64,000 bases of DNA from Streptomyces sp. Y2F8-2 (GTDB taxonomy: Bacteria > Actinomycetota > Actinomycetes > Streptomycetales > Streptomycetaceae), in NCBI RefSeq assembly GCF_014905555.1, contig NZ_BNGS01000013.1, positions 124,001 through 188,000 on the forward strand, read 5' to 3'. Under the pieces are notes generated by a model. That model was not told the DNA's origin. It did no database searches and saw nothing but the letters and a program-made list of their open reading frames with translations. Made by a program: the position numbers and the translations under genes. Shown in pieces: positions 24,101 through 33,650 of this stretch. Position 1 is the first letter of the stretch; every line of letters starts with the position of its first letter.

Positions 24101-24673
24101 TCAGGGGGTCAGCTGCGCCTGTACGGCCGGTGCCCAGCGGTCGGCGATGTCGTCGAGGTCCGCCGCGCGCAGATGGGTGCCGCGCGCGATGCCGAACATC
24201 ACGCCGAGGCCCAGCAGGGCGCTCACCGCGAGTTCGGCGCGCAGGCCCGCGTCGGGACCGCTCAGGAGCGCGGCGAGACGGTCGCTGACCTGGGTGCGGA
24301 AGTTGGCGCGCAGGATGTCGCCCTGCTCGCCGTGCAGGGGCGCGAAGACGATGCGCAGGAGCGGGTCGGCGCCGTGTCGCGTCTGGCTGAGCAGTACATG
24401 GCGGACCATGTGCCGGCCGAGGTTCTCCAGCGGTGCGTCCAGCAGGGCGGCGGCGTCCGCCTCGAAGGACATCACCTGGGAGAAGAGGGTGTCCTTGTTG
24501 CCGAAGTACTTCAGGATGAGCGGCGGGCTGACCCCGGCGCGGTCCGCGACCGCCTTGAGCGTGATGTCCGCGTGCGCGTGCCGGGCGAGCAGATGGCGTG
24601 CGGCGCGCAGGATGGCGGCCTTGGTGGTCTCGGCGTCGCGGCGGGCGGGGGCGGTGGCCGGTGACGTGGTCAC
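24101..24673 (-). CDS. TetR-family regulator
   Basis: A 190-residue TetR regulator. The N-terminal HTH is AILRAARHLLARHAHADITLKAVADRAGVSPPLILKYFGNKDTLF, followed by a helical ligand domain. The GTG at 24673 with GAAGGAG about 10 nt upstream lies just 5 nt after the MFS exporter's stop, so both form one operon. It probably represses that operon through the twin palindromes upstream of the MFS gene (26189-26227) and is relieved by an exported drug. Confidence 0.92.
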   Translation of the reverse strand: MTTSPATAPARRDAETTKAAILRAARHLLARHAHADITLKAVADRAGVSPPLILKYFGNKDTLFSQVMSFEADAAALLDAPLENLGRHMVRHVLLSQTRHGADPLLRIVFAPLHGEQGDILRANFRTQVSDRLAALLSGPDAGLRAELAVSALLGLGVMFGIARGTHLRAADLDDIADRWAPAVQAQLTP

Positions 24674-24678
24674 GGTGC

Positions 24679-26145
24679 TCAGGCTCCTTCCAGCGCCGTG
24701 TCGGGCGACGGCGTCCTGCGCCCGGGGGTGCCGCCCGAGGTGCGGTCCCCCGGGATGGCGAGGGCCGTGGCACACGCCACGAGGGCGACCGTACCCGCCA
24801 TCGCGAACGCCAGCAGATAGCCGTGCAGCGTGGGGACGGGGGCGCCGCCCACCAGAGCGGTGTGGTGGACCAGGACGGCGGTGACACAGGCGCTGCAGGT
24901 GGCCTGGCCGATGGTGCGCATCAGCACGTTGACGCCGTTCGCGGAGGCGGTCTGCCCCGCCGGCACGGCGCGCAGGATGAGGGTGGGCAGCGCCGAGTAG
25001 GCGAGGGTCGTGCCGGTGGCGACGACGGACGCGCCCACGATGATCATCCACAGGTGACGGCTGTCCGCGATGCGCACGGCGTATCCGAGGGTGAGCACGG
25101 CCGCGCCGACGGCGAGGGTGATCCGGGGGCCGCGGGCGGCCGAGATGCGGGCGGAGACCGGGGAGAACAGCAGCATGATCACTCCGCCGGGCAGCAGACA
25201 CAGGCCTCCGCCGACGATGGACAGGCCGAGCCCGTAACCGGTGGCCTTCGGCGCCTGGACGAGCTGTGCCGTCACCAGTGAGTTGGCGTAGAAGCCGAAG
25301 CCGACCAGCAGGGCGGTGAGGTGCGGCAGGGCGACGCAGGGGCGAGCGGCCAACCGCAGGTCGACGAGGGGCCGTTCGGCGCGCAGCTGTTGCAGGCACC
25401 ACAGCGCCAGGGTGAGCACGCTGCCCGTGAACAGGCCGAGGATCCGCGCGCTCCTCCACCCCCACTGGCCTCCCTGCGACACGGCCAGCAGCAGACAGAC
25501 CAGCCCTGCGGCGAGGCCGAGTGCGCCGAGGACGTCGAAGCGTCCGGGGGCGCGGACGGGCGACTCGCGCACCGCCCACCGGACGAGGGCGAGACCGACG
25601 GCGCCGAGGCCGCTGGTCACCCAGAACATGGCGTGCCAGTTCACGTACTGGATGACGAGCGCGGCCAGCGGCAGGCCGAGGGCCGCGCCGATCCCGACGG
25701 TGGAGCTCATGAGGGCGACCGCGGATCCGGTGCGCTCGGGCGGCAGCTCGTCGCGCAGGATGCTGATCGACAGCGGGACGACCGCGGCGGCCGCGCCCTG
25801 GAGCGCCCGCGCCGTGATGAGCACGCCGATGTCGGACGAGAGCGCGCAGAGCACCGAGCCGAGCGTCATCAGGGCCAGTGCGGTCAGCAGCACCCGTCGC
25901 TTGCCGTACATGTCCCCGGCGCGCCCGAGCACCGGGGTGAGCACCGCTCCGGACACCAGGGTGGCGGTGACCGTCCAGGAGACGGCGCCCGGGGAGGCGC
26001 CGGTGAGCCGGGGCAGGTCGGGCAGCAGGGGGACGACGACCGTCTGCATGACGGCCATGAGGATGCCGCCGAAGGCAAGCGCGGGGACAGCGGGCCGGTC
26101 GCGCGCTTCCGGACGCGTGGCCGGTCCGGTGGGTATGGGGACCAT
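24679..26145 (-). CDS. DHA2-family MFS drug exporter (EmrB/QacA type)
   Basis: A 488-residue exporter with about fourteen hydrophobic segments. Motif A is GRAGDMYGKRRVLL; motif C-like GIGAALGLPLAALV and ALQGAAAAVVPLSISIL are typical of QacA/EmrB drug:proton antiporters. ATG at 26145 follows GGAG by 6 nt. It is the first gene of a two-gene operon with its TetR regulator. The substrate is unknown, likely an antibiotic or toxic hydrophobic compound. Confidence 0.92.
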   Translation of the reverse strand: MVPIPTGPATRPEARDRPAVPALAFGGILMAVMQTVVVPLLPDLPRLTGASPGAVSWTVTATLVSGAVLTPVLGRAGDMYGKRRVLLTALALMTLGSVLCALSSDIGVLITARALQGAAAAVVPLSISILRDELPPERTGSAVALMSSTVGIGAALGLPLAALVIQYVNWHAMFWVTSGLGAVGLALVRWAVRESPVRAPGRFDVLGALGLAAGLVCLLLAVSQGGQWGWRSARILGLFTGSVLTLALWCLQQLRAERPLVDLRLAARPCVALPHLTALLVGFGFYANSLVTAQLVQAPKATGYGLGLSIVGGGLCLLPGGVIMLLFSPVSARISAARGPRITLAVGAAVLTLGYAVRIADSRHLWMIIVGASVVATGTTLAYSALPTLILRAVPAGQTASANGVNVLMRTIGQATCSACVTAVLVHHTALVGGAPVPTLHGYLLAFAMAGTVALVACATALAIPGDRTSGGTPGRRTPSPDTALEGA

Positions 26146-26555
26146 GCGCACTCCAGTGGATCGGCCAGAGGGAATCGCGGGAATCGTGGTGAATGGCAAT
26201 TCACCGTAGCGGTGAATGACCATTCACCCAAGGTTTTGCCGCCGGTGGCGTCACCCGAGTCCCCAACCACCCATCCAGGGACGGCAGTTCGCGTCACATG
26301 TGAGGCGTGAGCCGGGCCACGAGACGGCCGCCGCGAGAGAAAGATCCACTTCCAAACCCCCCTGAGAGGGCGGAATTTCCTGTACCGGCACGCCCGCGCT
26401 CAGGCACGACCACAAGATCATCTTGGTTCAACTTTGTAGGAGATGGCGGCAATTGTCCTGATCGTAGCCAACCACCTTCCGTCGATTTCCAGGGCTCACC
26501 GGTCGACGGATAGGCAAGGGGCGTCACATCAACCCTCTTCGACCGGAGGATTCGT
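26146..26555. other. Divergent control region between MFS and melC operons
   Basis: Contains the twin TetR operators (own entry). The rest, 26230-26555, is rather AT-rich around 26340-26450 (TTGGTTCAACTTTGTAGGAG) and should hold the melC promoter. No gene is supported. Confidence 0.45.
26189..26227. promoter_or_regulatory. Twin TetR operators
   Basis: GTGAATGACCATTCAC (26212-26227) is a perfect 16-bp palindrome, and GTGAATGGCAATTCAC (26189-26204) the same with one mismatched pair; centres are 23 bp apart, about two helical turns. They lie 44-82 bp before the MFS start, the right place for repression by the TetR protein of the operon. Confidence 0.8.
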
Positions 26556-26987
<432 letters not shown>

Positions 26988-27022
26988 CCGCCCGCCCCAG
27001 CACCTTTCGGAGCCACCCGCAC

Positions 27023-27847
27023 ATGACCGTACGCAAGAACCAGGCGACGCTCACGGCCGACGAGAAGCGGCGGCTGGTCGCCGCGCTCGTCGAACTCAAG
27101 CGCAGCGGCCGCTACGACGCCTTCGTCACCACCCACAACGCCTTCATCATGGGCGACACCGACACGGGGCCACGGACGGGGCACCGCTCGCCGTCGTTCC
27201 TGCCCTGGCACCGCAGATTCCTGATCGAGTTCGAGCGCGCGCTCCAGTCCGTCGACTCCTCCGTCGCCCTGCCGTACTGGGACTGGACCGCCGACCGCTC
27301 GCCCCGCTCCTCGCTGTGGGCACCGGACTTCCTCGGCGGCACCGGGCGACCCCTGGACGGACGGGTGCTGGACGGGCCGTTCGCCGCGTCCACCGGCAAC
27401 TGGCCCCTCACGGTGCGCGTGGACGGCCGCACATATCTGCGGCGCTCGCTCGGCGGTGGCGGACGCGACCTGCCCACCCGGGCCGAGGTCGACTCCGTGC
27501 TCGCGATGTCCACCTACGACATGGCGCCCTGGAACAGCGCGTCGGACGGCTTCCGGAACCATCTCGAGGGATGGCGGGGCGTCAACCTGCACAACCGCGT
27601 CCATGTGTGGGTGGGCGGTCAGATGGCCACCGGGGTCTCCCCCAACGACCCGGTCTTCTGGCTGCACCACGCCTACGTCGACAAGCTGTGGGCCGAGTGG
27701 CAGCGTCGCCACCCCGCATCCGGCTACCTTCCCACGGGCGGCACACCGGACGTCGTCGACCTGGAGGAGCCGATGAGGCCGTGGAACGACGTGCGCCCCG
27801 CCGACCTGCTGGACCACAGGGCGTACTACACGTTCGACACCGACTGA
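27023..27847 (+). CDS. melC2: Tyrosinase MelC2
   Basis: A 274-residue type-3 copper oxidase that oxidises monophenols and diphenols to quinones, the first step of melanin formation. Copper A ligands lie in FVTTHNAF, TGHRSPSFLPWHRRF; copper B ligands in NLHNRVHVWVGG and VFWLHHAYVDKLW. Length and the N-terminal TVRKNQATLTADEK agree with Streptomyces MelC2. It has no signal of its own and is exported with MelC1. The gene starts 35 nt after melC1 with GGAG upstream, as one operon. Confidence 0.96.
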   Translation: MTVRKNQATLTADEKRRLVAALVELKRSGRYDAFVTTHNAFIMGDTDTGPRTGHRSPSFLPWHRRFLIEFERALQSVDSSVALPYWDWTADRSPRSSLWAPDFLGGTGRPLDGRVLDGPFAASTGNWPLTVRVDGRTYLRRSLGGGGRDLPTRAEVDSVLAMSTYDMAPWNSASDGFRNHLEGWRGVNLHNRVHVWVGGQMATGVSPNDPVFWLHHAYVDKLWAEWQRRHPASGYLPTGGTPDVVDLEEPMRPWNDVRPADLLDHRAYYTFDTD

Positions 27848-27944
27848 CGGGCGGGGCGCGGACGTTCGCCACCGGCTGACGGCTGGGGCCCCGGGCAGCG
27901 GACAGCCGGCTTTCGCGGGGCTGTGACAGGGGTTCCGGGCTCTG

Positions 27945-28379
27945 TCAGCGCGAGGACGACGCCCAGGGCCCCACGCCGCCGATGCGCTCGATCGTGTAGC
28001 GCACGATGTACCCGGGCCCCTTGGGCGCCGGGAACTCGGCGTCCGGGGCCATGTAGACCTTGGCGAGGCGGTTGAGCAGGTCCCAGGTGCCGTCGCTCGG
28101 CTCCACCGCGGCCCGCGCCCGCAGTACGGCGTACTCGTTCAGGAAGACCCCGGGCACGCGTGGGGCGTCGAAGGACAGCACCACCCGCGGGTCCCGGTCG
28201 ATGTTGCGCAGCTTCACGTGCCGCGCCATATGACCGCTGACGATGTCGTCGCCGTCCAGTCCGATCCAGATGACGGTCACCTGAGGGCTCCCGTCCGGGT
28301 TGATGGTGCTCAGATGCGCCATGGGGCCGGACTCGATCAGCTCCCGCAGATCATCCGGCAGACGGCTGTACCCGTTCAT
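27945..28379 (-). CDS. PPOX-class F420-dependent oxidoreductase
   Basis: A 144-residue split-barrel flavin/F420-binding protein: LRELIESGPMAHLSTINPDGSPQVTVIWIG at the N-terminus, ARHVKLRNIDRDPRVVLSFDAP, then YAVLRARAAVEPSDGTWDLL are landmarks of the family in actinobacteria. It probably reduces a small substrate with deazaflavin F420. The C-terminal RYTIERIGGVGPW fits. No operon partners. Confidence 0.88.
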   Translation of the reverse strand: MNGYSRLPDDLRELIESGPMAHLSTINPDGSPQVTVIWIGLDGDDIVSGHMARHVKLRNIDRDPRVVLSFDAPRVPGVFLNEYAVLRARAAVEPSDGTWDLLNRLAKVYMAPDAEFPAPKGPGYIVRYTIERIGGVGPWASSSR

Positions 28380-28437
28380 GACTCAGGAACGTACCGCTCC
28401 GCGCGCGAGGGCGTCCGGAAGCCCGGAGAAAGTCGTC

Positions 28438-29115
28438 TCAGGTGTCGCCGGACGTACGGCACTCCGGGTGGCCCCAGCCCTGGGCGTTCTTGGCGATGGG
28501 CTCGCCCGCCGCGTACGGGCGGCCGCAGACGCAGCGGCCCGCGAACTTCGCCTTGATCGTGCGGGAGGTGGTCCGCTTCCGCGCCGGCGCGCCACGACGG
28601 GCCGGGACGGCGGTGGCCGGCTCGGGCGACGGCGGCGGCTCCGGGGAGCCGTAGGCGCTGCCCGCCCCTTTCTGCACGGTGGCCGCCTGGCTGGCGGCGC
28701 GGTCCGCGAAGTCGTTGAGGCGGTCGCCGCCGACCTGGTGGGCGGGCACGTAGCGGAACTCCACCTCGCGGCCCGCGAGCAGTTCGTCGATGCGGACGAC
28801 CAGTGCCTGATTGGCGACGGGCTTGCCGGCGGCGGTCTTCCAGCCGTTGCGTTTCCAGCCGGGCAGCCAGGTGGTGACCGCCTTCATCGCGTACTGGGAG
28901 TCCATGCGGATCTCCAGCGCGATCCCCGGGTCCACCGCGCTCAACAGCCGCTCGAGTGCGGTGAGTTCGGCGACGTTGTTGGTCGCGGTGCCCAGCGGGC
29001 CGGCCTCCCAGCGGCTCGGGATCTCGTCGACGTCGGCGACGACCCAGGCCCATCCGGCGGGTCCCGGGTTTCCCTTCGAAGCCCCGTCGCAGGCGGCCAC
29101 AACACGTTCAGGCAT
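28438..29115 (-). CDS. rnhA: Ribonuclease H (type I) with C-terminal zinc-like motif
   Basis: A 225-residue RNase HI. Catalytic acids are Asp10 (VAACDGASKGNPG), Glu50 (TNNVAELTAL), Asp72 (IRMDSQYAM) and an Asp in GGDRLNDFADRAA. After a Pro/Ala linker a short extra module, CVCGRPYAAGEPIAKNAQGW plus GHPEC, has a C-x-C...H-x2-C pattern that may bind zinc. It cleaves RNA of RNA/DNA hybrids. ATG at 29115 with AGGGG upstream. Confidence 0.9.
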   Translation of the reverse strand: MPERVVAACDGASKGNPGPAGWAWVVADVDEIPSRWEAGPLGTATNNVAELTALERLLSAVDPGIALEIRMDSQYAMKAVTTWLPGWKRNGWKTAAGKPVANQALVVRIDELLAGREVEFRYVPAHQVGGDRLNDFADRAASQAATVQKGAGSAYGSPEPPPSPEPATAVPARRGAPARKRTTSRTIKAKFAGRCVCGRPYAAGEPIAKNAQGWGHPECRTSGDT

Positions 29116-29236
29116 GCCCCTGATCATGCCACGCCCCGGCCGCCGCCCAGATCCCGGCCCTGGCACCCGCGCTGTTGCGGAAGGGGTCGTGCCGCGCGCC
29201 GGACCGTCGGCGTGGCGACACTGGAAGGAGGCAGTC

Positions 29237-30262
29237 GTGGACGGGACGGGGCATGTGATGCGCGCATGGGTGGTGGACCGGCCGGGGCCCGTGGAACGGG
29301 AGCCGCTCACGTTCGTGGAGCGGCCGGCCCCGGTGCCGGGCCCCGGTGAGCTGCTGGTGCACGTGCGGGCGTGCGGTGTGTGCCGTACGGATCTGCACGT
29401 GGCCGAGGGCGACCTGCCGGTGCGGCGGCCGGGGGTGACCCCCGGGCACGAGGTGGTGGGCGTGGTGGCCGGGATCGGCGGGGGCGTGAGCGGGTGGGCG
29501 AGCGGCGACCGGGCGGGCGTGGCGTGGCTGCGCCGTACGGACGGCACGTGCCGGTACTGCGTGCGCGGCGCCGAGAACCTCTGCCCGGTCTCCGAGTACA
29601 CCGGCTGGGACGCCGACGGCGGCTACGCCGAGTACACGACCGTGCCGGCCGCCTTCGCCTACCGGCTGCCGGAGGCGGTGGACGGCGTGGCACTGGCGCC
29701 CCTGCTGTGCGCCGGCATCATCGGCTACCGGGCGCTGCTGCGGACGTCCCTGCCGCCGGGCGGTCGCCTCGGGCTGTACGGCTTCGGCGGCAGCGCGCAC
29801 CTGTGTGCGCAGGTGGCGCTGGCGCAGGGGGCCACGGTGCATGTGCTGACCCGGGACGAGGCCTCGCGGGAGCTCGCGCTCCAGCTCGGGTGCGCGTCGG
29901 CGGGCGGTGCCTACGACGCGCCTCCGGAGCCGCTGGACGGGGCGATCCTGTTCGCGCCGGCCGGTGATCTCGTCCCGGTGGCGCTGCGGGCGCTGGACCG
30001 GGGCGGCGTGCTGGCGGTCGCGGGCATCCACCTGAGCGACGTCCCGGCACTGCGGTACGAGAGCGAACTGTTCTACGAGAAGGAGCTGCGCAGCGTCACC
30101 TCGAACACACGCGAGAACGGCCGGGAGTTCCTGGACCTCGCCGCCCGGTACGGCGTACGGGCGACCACGCACCCGTACCCGCTGTCCGAGGCGCAGCGGG
30201 CCCTCGGCGACCTGAAGGCGGGGCGCTTCGACGGGGCGGCCGTGCTGGTGAACGACCTCTGA
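29237..30262 (+). CDS. Zinc-dependent alcohol dehydrogenase
   Basis: A 341-residue MDR dehydrogenase oxidising an alcohol with NAD(P). Catalytic zinc ligands are in RACGVCRTDLH and GHEVVGVV; the structural zinc loop TCRYCVRGAENLC has three clear cysteines, with Asp at the place of the first in the common C-x2-C-x2-C-x7-C pattern. The Rossmann part has LGLYGFGGSAHLCAQVA. GTG at 29237 is preferred to ATG 29258 because GGAGG lies 5-6 nt upstream. The C-terminus, NTRENGREFLDLAARYGV, matches AdhP-like proteins. It converges with the HAD gene; stops are 3 nt apart. Confidence 0.9.
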   Translation: MDGTGHVMRAWVVDRPGPVEREPLTFVERPAPVPGPGELLVHVRACGVCRTDLHVAEGDLPVRRPGVTPGHEVVGVVAGIGGGVSGWASGDRAGVAWLRRTDGTCRYCVRGAENLCPVSEYTGWDADGGYAEYTTVPAAFAYRLPEAVDGVALAPLLCAGIIGYRALLRTSLPPGGRLGLYGFGGSAHLCAQVALAQGATVHVLTRDEASRELALQLGCASAGGAYDAPPEPLDGAILFAPAGDLVPVALRALDRGGVLAVAGIHLSDVPALRYESELFYEKELRSVTSNTRENGREFLDLAARYGVRATTHPYPLSEAQRALGDLKAGRFDGAAVLVNDL

Positions 30263-30265
30263 GTG

Positions 30266-31129
30266 TCAGCCGGTGGGCAGGTGCATCAGGCGTGTGATGG
30301 TGCGCAGAACGCCGTTCTCGGTGTTGGGGGGCGCGAGGTAGCGGGCGCGGCGGACCACGTCCGGGTGGGCGTTGGTCATGGCGAAGGACCACTCGGCGGC
30401 GTCGAGCATCTCCAGGTCGTTGAGGTAGTCGCCGAACGCCAGCGTCTGCGCGGGTGTGATGCCCAGGTCGCGCTGGAGCCTGCGCAGGGCGGCGCCCTTG
30501 TTGGCGGTGCGGTTCATGATGTCGACCCAGTGCTCGCCCGAGACCACGACCTGGTGGGTGGCCGTGAGCGGCTCCAGAGCGGGGGCGGTGGTGCGCTCGA
30601 CGGGTCCGAAGTCGAACAGGGCCACCTTGAGGAACTCGTCCTCCACGGTGGTGAGGTCGTCCACGGGCTTCAGCAGGGCGTAGTACCTGCTTGCCTCGGC
30701 CATGAAGGCGTCGTCCGTGCGCTCGACGTAGGCGGAGTTCTTCCCGCACAGGACCGCTCCGACGTCCACGCCGTCGGCCGCGAGCCGCCGTGCGGTCCCG
30801 ATGACGCGGGCGGCCACCGCGGGGTCGAGGGGGTCGGAGCTGAGCTCCACGCCGTCGCGGACGACGTACGTGCCGTTCTCGGCGACGAACACCATGCCGT
30901 CGTCCGCGTCGGCGAACTGCCGGGCGAGCGTGGCGTACTGGCGGCCGCTGGCGGGGCTGAACAGCACGCCGCGGCGGCGCAGCTCGGCGAGGAGGGGCCA
31001 CAGTCCGTCGGGGATGCGTCCGCTGCCGTCGAGGAGCGTGCCGTCCATGTCGGTCACGACGAGCCGGATGTCGACGGGGTCGCTCGGCAGCTCGGGGGCG
31101 GTGAGGAGGCAAGCGGGCGTGGCGGACAT
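30266..31129 (-). CDS. HAD-family hydrolase, Cof type
   Basis: A 287-residue sugar- or cofactor-phosphatase. Motif I: VVTDMDGTLLDG; motif II: Ser in FSPASGRQY; motif III: Lys in NRTANKGAAL; motif IV: AFGDYLNDLEML. The cap domain lies between motifs II and III. These residues match the Cof/YidA subgroup, which dephosphorylates sugar phosphates or flavin-type cofactors. The physiological substrate is unknown. It stands alone. Confidence 0.9.
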   Translation of the reverse strand: MSATPACLLTAPELPSDPVDIRLVVTDMDGTLLDGSGRIPDGLWPLLAELRRRGVLFSPASGRQYATLARQFADADDGMVFVAENGTYVVRDGVELSSDPLDPAVAARVIGTARRLAADGVDVGAVLCGKNSAYVERTDDAFMAEASRYYALLKPVDDLTTVEDEFLKVALFDFGPVERTTAPALEPLTATHQVVVSGEHWVDIMNRTANKGAALRRLQRDLGITPAQTLAFGDYLNDLEMLDAAEWSFAMTNAHPDVVRRARYLAPPNTENGVLRTITRLMHLPTG

Positions 31130-31423
31130 GTCCTGCTTTCTATGGGAGACCGAGGGTGGGGACTCGGCCCGGGGTCGGCTGTCCTCGGCGCCATTGCCTC
31201 GTCAGGCACCCGATGATAGTCGGCGCTCTTTTCAGAGGTGATCGAGGGTGCTCCTGGCAGACCGGCAGCCCCGACGCGACCTCGGCCGGGATATCGAACG
31301 GGCCAGGCTCTAGGCTCGGGCGCGCAGGACGTCCCTCTCACACGGCTTCACACGACCGCCGTTTTTCCGGAAGACTTCTGCAAAGTTTCGACAGTGCGTC
31401 CCGGAGCAACGGAGGTGGGGCAA

Positions 31424-32476
31424 GTGGCAGCGCACGAGGCCGACGCGGAGGAGGCAGGCGAGGAGCGCGGCAAGGTCACGATCACGGAGATCGCCCGGCA
31501 GGCGGGGGTCTCGGTGCCCACCGTGTCCCGCGTCGTCAACGGACGCTCCGACGTGGCCCCGGGGACCCGTGCCCGGGTCGAGGACCTGCTGCGCCGGCAC
31601 GGCTACCGCAAGCGCGCCTCTGCGGCCGGCACCCGCGCCGCCCTGCTCGACCTGGTCTTCAACGACCTCGACAGCCCCTGGGCCGTGGAGATCATCCGGG
31701 GGGTCGAGGAGGTGGCCCACGCCGCCGGTGTGGGCACGGTGGTGTCGGCGATCCACGGGCGCTCCGGCGACGCCCGGGAGTGGATGCAGAACCTGCGGGC
31801 GCGGGCCTCCGACGGGGTCATCCTCGTCACCTCGGTGCTCGAGCCCGTCCTGCACGAGGAGCTGCGCATCCTGGGCGTGCCGATCGTGGTCGTCGACCCG
31901 GCCGGCTCCCCCGCCCTGGACGCGCCCACCATCGGCGCGGCCAACTGGTCGGGCGGCATGGCGGCCACCGAGCATCTGCTGAGCCTCGGGCACCGCCGCA
32001 TCGGCCTGGTCGCGGGCCCGCCCCGGCTGCTGTGCTCGCGGGCCCGGCTGGACGGCTACCGGGCGGCACTGGAGGGCGCCGGGATCGCCGTGGACGAGTC
32101 CCTCATCGTGCCCGGCGACTTCTACCACGAGTCCGGCTTCACCGGCTGCAACACACTCCTGGACCTGCCGGAGCCGCCGACCGCGATCTTCGCGGCGAGC
32201 GACCAGATGGCGCTGGGCGCGATCGAGGCGCTGCGGCGGCGCGGGCTGCGGGTGCCGGAGGACATGAGCGTGGTCGGTTTCGACGACCTTCCGGAAGTCC
32301 GCTGGTCGGCTCCGCCGCTGACCACCGTGCGCCAGCCGCTGGCGGAGATGGGCAAGCTCGCCGTGCGTACGGTGCTGCGACTGGCCCGCGACGAGCAGCC
32401 GGACTCGCCGCGCGTGGAGCTGGGCACGGAGCTGGTGGTGCGGGCCAGCACGGCGCCGCCGCGGAAGACGGGCTGA
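31424..32476 (+). CDS. LacI-family regulator of the xylan locus
   Basis: A 350-residue LacI-type repressor. HTH: VTITEIARQAGVSVPTVSRVVNGRSDVAPGTRARV (about residues 18-52), then the hinge and a periplasmic-binding-protein-like sensor domain (DGVILVTSVLE, TIGAANWSGGMAATEHLL, TAIFAASDQMALGAIEAL, VVGFDDLPEVRW). GTG at 31424 with GGAGG about 8 nt upstream. It lies beside GH10, the bxl-type importer and the GH3 gene and is the natural regulator of all; xylobiose-type inducers would release it. Candidate operators lie between bxlE and the GH3 gene. Confidence 0.92.
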   Translation: MAAHEADAEEAGEERGKVTITEIARQAGVSVPTVSRVVNGRSDVAPGTRARVEDLLRRHGYRKRASAAGTRAALLDLVFNDLDSPWAVEIIRGVEEVAHAAGVGTVVSAIHGRSGDAREWMQNLRARASDGVILVTSVLEPVLHEELRILGVPIVVVDPAGSPALDAPTIGAANWSGGMAATEHLLSLGHRRIGLVAGPPRLLCSRARLDGYRAALEGAGIAVDESLIVPGDFYHESGFTGCNTLLDLPEPPTAIFAASDQMALGAIEALRRRGLRVPEDMSVVGFDDLPEVRWSAPPLTTVRQPLAEMGKLAVRTVLRLARDEQPDSPRVELGTELVVRASTAPPRKTG

Positions 32477-32480
32477 CACG

Positions 32481-32514
32481 CGTGGCCCGGCGGTGCGGAC
32501 ACCGACGGGCCACG
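32481..32514. terminator. Bidirectional terminator between LacI and xylanase genes
   Basis: CGTGGCCCG (32481-32489) and CGGGCCACG (32506-32514) form a 9-bp stem whose interior also folds (GGTG/CACC). It sits between convergent stops at 32476 and 32528. Confidence 0.6.
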
Positions 32515-32527
32515 ACGCGGGACGCCC

Positions 32528-33592
32528 TCACTTCCCTCCCAGCGCCTCCCGCAGCGCGAAGTACGCCGGTTTGGGCCGCAGTTGCTCGTCCCACGGCAGG
32601 GCGGCGCCCTCGCCTGGGAAGACCGCCGGGATCCACGAGTACTTGTCGGTGTAGTCCCACACCGTGACGCCCACGCAGCGCCGCACCGCGAGGCACGCCT
32701 TGGTCAGGTCGCGGTACCAGGTCGCCTGCTGGGCCAGCTTCTCGTCGGTGGCGGGCAGTTGCATACGGACGTCGACCTCGGTGAGCGCGGTGTCGAGACC
32801 GAGCCGCGAGAAGCGGCGCAGGTTGTCCTCCAGCGTGGACGGGTAGCCGTACTGCAGGGCAAGATGCGCCTGGAAGCCGATGCCGTCGAGCGGGACGCCC
32901 TGCGCCTTGAGGTCCTGGGCGAGTCGGTAGTAGGCGTCGCTCTTCGGGCCGGTGCCCTCGATGTTGTAGTCGTTGAGGTACAGCTTGGCGTGCGGGTCGG
33001 CCTGGCGGGCCCAGCGCAGCGCGTCGGCGATGTAGCCAGGGCCGAGCGTCTTGTACCAGATGGTCTCGCGGTAGGTGCCGTCCTCGTTGAACGCCTCGTT
33101 GACGACGTCCCAGGAGTAGACCTTGCCGCGGTAGTGCCGTACCTCTGTGGTGATGTGCTTCTTCAGCACCGCGCGCAGCTCGTCGGGCGTCCAGTCGCGC
33201 GAGGTGAGCCAGTTCGGCAACTGGCTGTGCCAGACCAGGGTGTGCGCGCGGACGCGCTGGTGGTTCTTCCGGGCGAGGTTCACGATCTCGTCGCCCTTGG
33301 TCCAGTCGAAGACGCCCCGCTCCGGCTCGGTGGCGTACCACTTCATGCCGTTGCCGGGGGTGATCATGTCGAACTGGCTGCCGAGGAGCGCGGTGTAGGC
33401 GCCGTCGGTCAGTTCGGGGTTGTCCGTCGCGCTGCCGAAGTAGCGGCCGTGCCGCTGGGCGAGTTCGGCCAGGGTCGGCGGCTTCTCCTTCGCCTGGGCC
33501 GCCGGTCCGGTGGCGAGGCCGGCGCCCAGGAGGAGCGCGGCGAGAGCGCCGGCCAGTCCGAGCCGAGTACGGGACGGGGTGGTGGTGCGCAT
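32528..33592 (-). CDS. Secreted endo-1,4-beta-xylanase, GH10
   Basis: A 354-residue precursor: signal peptide to about 34 (LGLAGALAALLLGAGLATGPAAQA) and a single GH10 barrel. FDMITPGNGMKW, HTLVWHSQLPNWL are substrate-binding motifs; the acid/base Glu is about 166 in WDVVNEAFNE and the nucleophile Glu about 272 in TEVDVRM. It cuts the xylan backbone outside the cell. There is no carbohydrate-binding module, unlike XlnA of S. lividans. ATG at 33592 has GAGGAG 8 nt upstream. It follows the ABC permease by 58 nt and is likely the last gene of that operon. Confidence 0.95.
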   Translation of the reverse strand: MRTTTPSRTRLGLAGALAALLLGAGLATGPAAQAKEKPPTLAELAQRHGRYFGSATDNPELTDGAYTALLGSQFDMITPGNGMKWYATEPERGVFDWTKGDEIVNLARKNHQRVRAHTLVWHSQLPNWLTSRDWTPDELRAVLKKHITTEVRHYRGKVYSWDVVNEAFNEDGTYRETIWYKTLGPGYIADALRWARQADPHAKLYLNDYNIEGTGPKSDAYYRLAQDLKAQGVPLDGIGFQAHLALQYGYPSTLEDNLRRFSRLGLDTALTEVDVRMQLPATDEKLAQQATWYRDLTKACLAVRRCVGVTVWDYTDKYSWIPAVFPGEGAALPWDEQLRPKPAYFALREALGGK

Positions 33593-33650
33593 GGTGCGAC
33601 TCCTCACAGTCAGGTGTGTGCTTGAGCCGTACGTTCGCGGGACGGGTGCG

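Noticed and set aside
31310..32479. 389-codon leftward frame opposite the LacI gene
   Set aside because: No recognisable domain; LacI HTH and sensor motifs are on the plus strand.
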